Source of the DNA: Bacteroidota bacterium
GTDB lineage: Bacteria > Bacteroidota > Bacteroidia > Chitinophagales > Chitinophagaceae
Length of the DNA: 64,000 nucleotides
NCBI GenBank assembly: GCA_016706595.1
Contig: JADJJH010000003.1
Span: forward strand, 124,001-188,000
Direction of reading: 5' to 3'
A program made the position numbers and the translations under genes. Positions 61,744 through 64,000 of the stretch are shown here, in pieces (the first letter of the stretch is position 1; every line of letters begins with the position of its first letter). The notes under the pieces were generated by a model. That model had not been told where the DNA came from. It did no database searches and worked only from the letters and a program-made list of their open reading frames with translations.

Positions 61744-64000
61744 TTAGCCTTTTAATTGATTATAATCTAAAAAGTAGATTACACGAAGGGCCAGTTCAAA
61801 TGCGTGGGGTTTGCTAACTAATTGTCCCACATTATGAAAATAGGAATTTTCATTTTTTTGATTTAAAAGATAAGCGTCATTTAGCCATTGCTTATAGCTT
61901 ACTACTAAACGGCTCCCAGGCTTGAACATCCAATTAAAAAAGATATCAATATTCTGTAAATTAAAGTTTTCATTATACCCATTTTGATAGGGAAGAGTTT
62001 GATTTTTCCATTCGCCATTCTCTTCAACTAGATGAAATGAAGTATAGGTGATGAATGAATTATAATGTCGAAAGCGAGCTGTGAGATTCGTATTTGGATT
62101 AAGATTATACTTTACATTTATTTCGCCACTGTACTCACGTACATCTCTTCTGCCTGCAATGGGTTCGTTCAGTGAATTGTCGTAATAGGCAAAACCTATC
62201 GCACTATTATCGCGTGTTACCTCGCCGCCAATTGAAATATCTAGTTTACTTGAAAAGCGATATCGTAAACTTTGATTCAAATACAAGTAGTCGGAATGTT
62301 TCATGTTAGAAATGCCATAACCTCCATAATACGCCCAAAATAATTTTTTTCTACTATCAGAACTTCCATTTAAGGCATTGTAGAAATAGGGTAGTGTTTT
62401 TAATTTTTTACCCCAAGCACCCAATTGATAAAAGTCGATTGGGGCAAAAGGTTTTGATTCCGTACTCAGTGTGATATCCCAAAAACTTTTGAACAATAAA
62501 AAGCAGCCAACCTTAGCTTCATAATATTTAAATTCAAATGGAACGGTATTTTCTGCAACTGCATGATCGGTACTTAAGCGATATAATTGTAAGTGCTTCG
62601 ATTTTGGTTTGTTTTCTTGATAGCTTAAGGCAATGCGTTGTGTTGAATTATTATAATCGAATTGAATACCCATATCACTTTTATCGAATTTAGGTGAAAG
62701 CCGGTCTGCAATCAACCGATAATTAAACTTACCTGTAATTTTAGAAAATACAATACCAACAGCACTTCCTATTTCATCTTTCTGATTCTGAACTACACTC
62801 CATTTGGAAATTAATTTCAATGCATAGTTTTCATTTTTACTGAATTTATCAAGTATACAAGAACTTACATTGGCATCTCTGGCATTGCCATTGCGGATAA
62901 CATTTGTATTGGTAAAATTAAAATTCGATTGACCTCTAAAAACTTTGTCATAAACTAATACATTGTAGTTGGTAAGGGGCTCTGTTTCGATTCTATATTT
63001 TTCGCCACTTTGTTTATCCGTAATATGTGCATAGCTTGGTGCACCAACTGCATTGAAAACACCAATACCGGTTTTGTTTTTATTTCGACCAGATATTTTA
63101 AACGCATTATACAATCTACTTACATTCGGGTTCTTTTCGATATCATATTGAGAAGTATCTCCAAAGTTTGATTGAATTTGGTAAAACCCTGACGGCCGGC
63201 CACCTACACGACGTGAATAAAACACATCGGCTTTGTTAAACATTTCGGTGCCTTCGGTAAAAAATGGACGATTCTCGGCAAGTTGTTGTTCAAACGGACT
63301 TAAATTTCGAACTAAATTATCAGAAACAACTTGTGAAAAATCTGGTATCAAGGTTACATCTAAAGTAAACGATTCATTTAATCCGTATTTGATATCCATT
63401 CCACCACTCTTAAGCCAACTTGGTTTTACTTTCCCATTCACTTCTTGCTGTAAAAAGCCGGTAGATAAATAGGGGTATAGAAATAATCTTTTGGGAGGTT
63501 TGATATTTTTTAAACCCAATAAGGTGCCGGTTTGCGCTAAGAAGCCTTGTTTTTGGGGGTCAATTTTATTCCAGTAGCTATTTTCATTTAATTTTCTTAC
63601 ACTTCGAAAAAAGTTAATGCCCCAAATCATAGTATCGCTTTTTGTAAAACGTAAAGCACTAAATGGAATTTCCATTTCAACTTGCCAATGATCTGAGAAA
63701 CAACCAATTTTTGAAGTCCAAACAGCATCCCAACTTTGATCACCATTTTCAAAACCATTTGATAAACGTTCATCATGCTGCGCACCACCACTAGATACTT
63801 TAAATACAAACCCATTTTGATGATCATTATAAGTATCTAAGAATATAGCAAATACATCTGCATTTACATTATTCAACATATCACGTGCAGTCACTTGTCG
63901 ACTACACACCATTTCAGGTTCATACATGATTGCAGAGACGTAAAGTGCTTTGTTTGTGTAACACATTCTTACATCAGATTCAAATTTGGATGGTTGATCT
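61744..64000 (-). CDS. DUF5916 outer-membrane protein (5' end cut by right edge)
   Basis: The frame is open to the right edge, so the ATG at 63966 is internal; about 752 residues are visible. The start of the visible part (QPSKFESDVRMCYTNKALYVSAIMYE) is the middle of a CBM9-like domain, continuing to MEIPFSALRF. The rest is the DUF5916 barrel: DIKYGLNESFTLDVTLIPDFSQV in parts, then NLSPFEQQLAENRPFFTEGTEMF and YSRRVGG, which are family hallmarks. The function of the family is not established; a surface receptor-like role is often assumed. The signal peptide lies beyond the window. Confidence 0.92.
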   Translation of the reverse strand, partial: DQPSKFESDVRMCYTNKALYVSAIMYEPEMVCSRQVTARDMLNNVNADVFAIFLDTYNDHQNGFVFKVSSGGAQHDERLSNGFENGDQSWDAVWTSKIGCFSDHWQVEMEIPFSALRFTKSDTMIWGINFFRSVRKLNENSYWNKIDPQKQGFLAQTGTLLGLKNIKPPKRLFLYPYLSTGFLQQEVNGKVKPSWLKSGGMDIKYGLNESFTLDVTLIPDFSQVVSDNLVRNLSPFEQQLAENRPFFTEGTEMFNKADVFYSRRVGGRPSGFYQIQSNFGDTSQYDIEKNPNVSRLYNAFKISGRNKNKTGIGVFNAVGAPSYAHITDKQSGEKYRIETEPLTNYNVLVYDKVFRGQSNFNFTNTNVIRNGNARDANVSSCILDKFSKNENYALKLISKWSVVQNQKDEIGSAVGIVFSKITGKFNYRLIADRLSPKFDKSDMGIQFDYNNSTQRIALSYQENKPKSKHLQLYRLSTDHAVAENTVPFEFKYYEAKVGCFLLFKSFWDITLSTESKPFAPIDFYQLGAWGKKLKTLPYFYNALNGSSDSRKKLFWAYYGGYGISNMKHSDYLYLNQSLRYRFSSKLDISIGGEVTRDNSAIGFAYYDNSLNEPIAGRRDVREYSGEINVKYNLNPNTNLTARFRHYNSFITYTSFHLVEENGEWKNQTLPYQNGYNENFNLQNIDIFFNWMFKPGSRLVVSYKQWLNDAYLLNQKNENSYFHNVGQLVSKPHAFELALRVIYFLDYNQLKG

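Overview
The window is an AT-rich Bacteroidota chromosome segment, most like Chitinophagales/Sphingobacteriales. Evidence: the type IX secretion (T9SS)/gliding core gldKLMN; a PorV-family protein; several exported proteins with T9SS type A or type B C-terminal domains; a TonB-dependent receptor with an N-terminal carboxypeptidase-regulatory-like domain; Bacteroidota lineage families (DUF6452, DUF6048, DUF5777, DUF5916); and promoters of the TTG-N20-TAnnTTTG type. TAA and TAG are the usual stops; I found only one intact gene ending in TGA. No tRNA, rRNA, CRISPR array, integrase or transposase gene was seen.

Layout. 1-8.8 kb: a partial membrane protein, a glycosyltransferase, an AhpD-like protein, a PfkB kinase, a homopolymer-rich stretch (2.75-3.62 kb) that is probably a sequence or assembly artefact, a secreted SGNH hydrolase, a HAD phosphatase, rfbC, pdxA and murI. 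8.9-24.3 kb: rny; a three-gene outer-membrane operon (TonB receptor, giant exported protein, PorV-like protein); greA; a HIT protein; an RprXY-like two-component system; ruvC; a flippase-like membrane protein. 24.3-34.9 kb: accessory region with a giant Ig-repeat protein ending in a dockerin-like calcium motif, two T9SS clients, small orphan genes ending in an integron attC-like hairpin, a gene interrupted by an in-frame TAG, and a DUF1801 protein.

35-45 kb: orphan 2-oxoacid:ferredoxin oxidoreductase beta subunit, the DUF6452/DUF6048 pair, a YyaL-type thioredoxin-domain protein, then gldK-gldL-gldM-gldN with a promoter and a terminator. 45.3-57.6 kb: a second glycosyltransferase, a PaaI thioesterase divergent from oxyR, an orphan lipoprotein bounded by attC-like sequences, a spermidine-synthase-like methyltransferase, a cytochrome lipoprotein/DUF5777 barrel operon, a small lipoprotein between two copies of a 73-bp repeat, YggS, secreted endonuclease I, and a type B T9SS surface protein. 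57.7-64 kb: HerA-like ATPase, EamA transporter, rpmI-rplT, a tiny degenerate DUF5679-like protein, and a DUF5916 protein cut by the right edge.

The genes work together mainly in building and exporting the cell surface: gldKLMN forms the trans-envelope T9SS motor and ring, the PorV-family protein is a candidate shuttle, and at least five proteins here look like clients. The least explained content is intergenic: a dispersed two-hairpin repeat family, attC-like large hairpins next to orphan genes, a nested inverted-repeat element, octamer-periodic 'word' repeats, and a start codon buried in a 15-bp stem.
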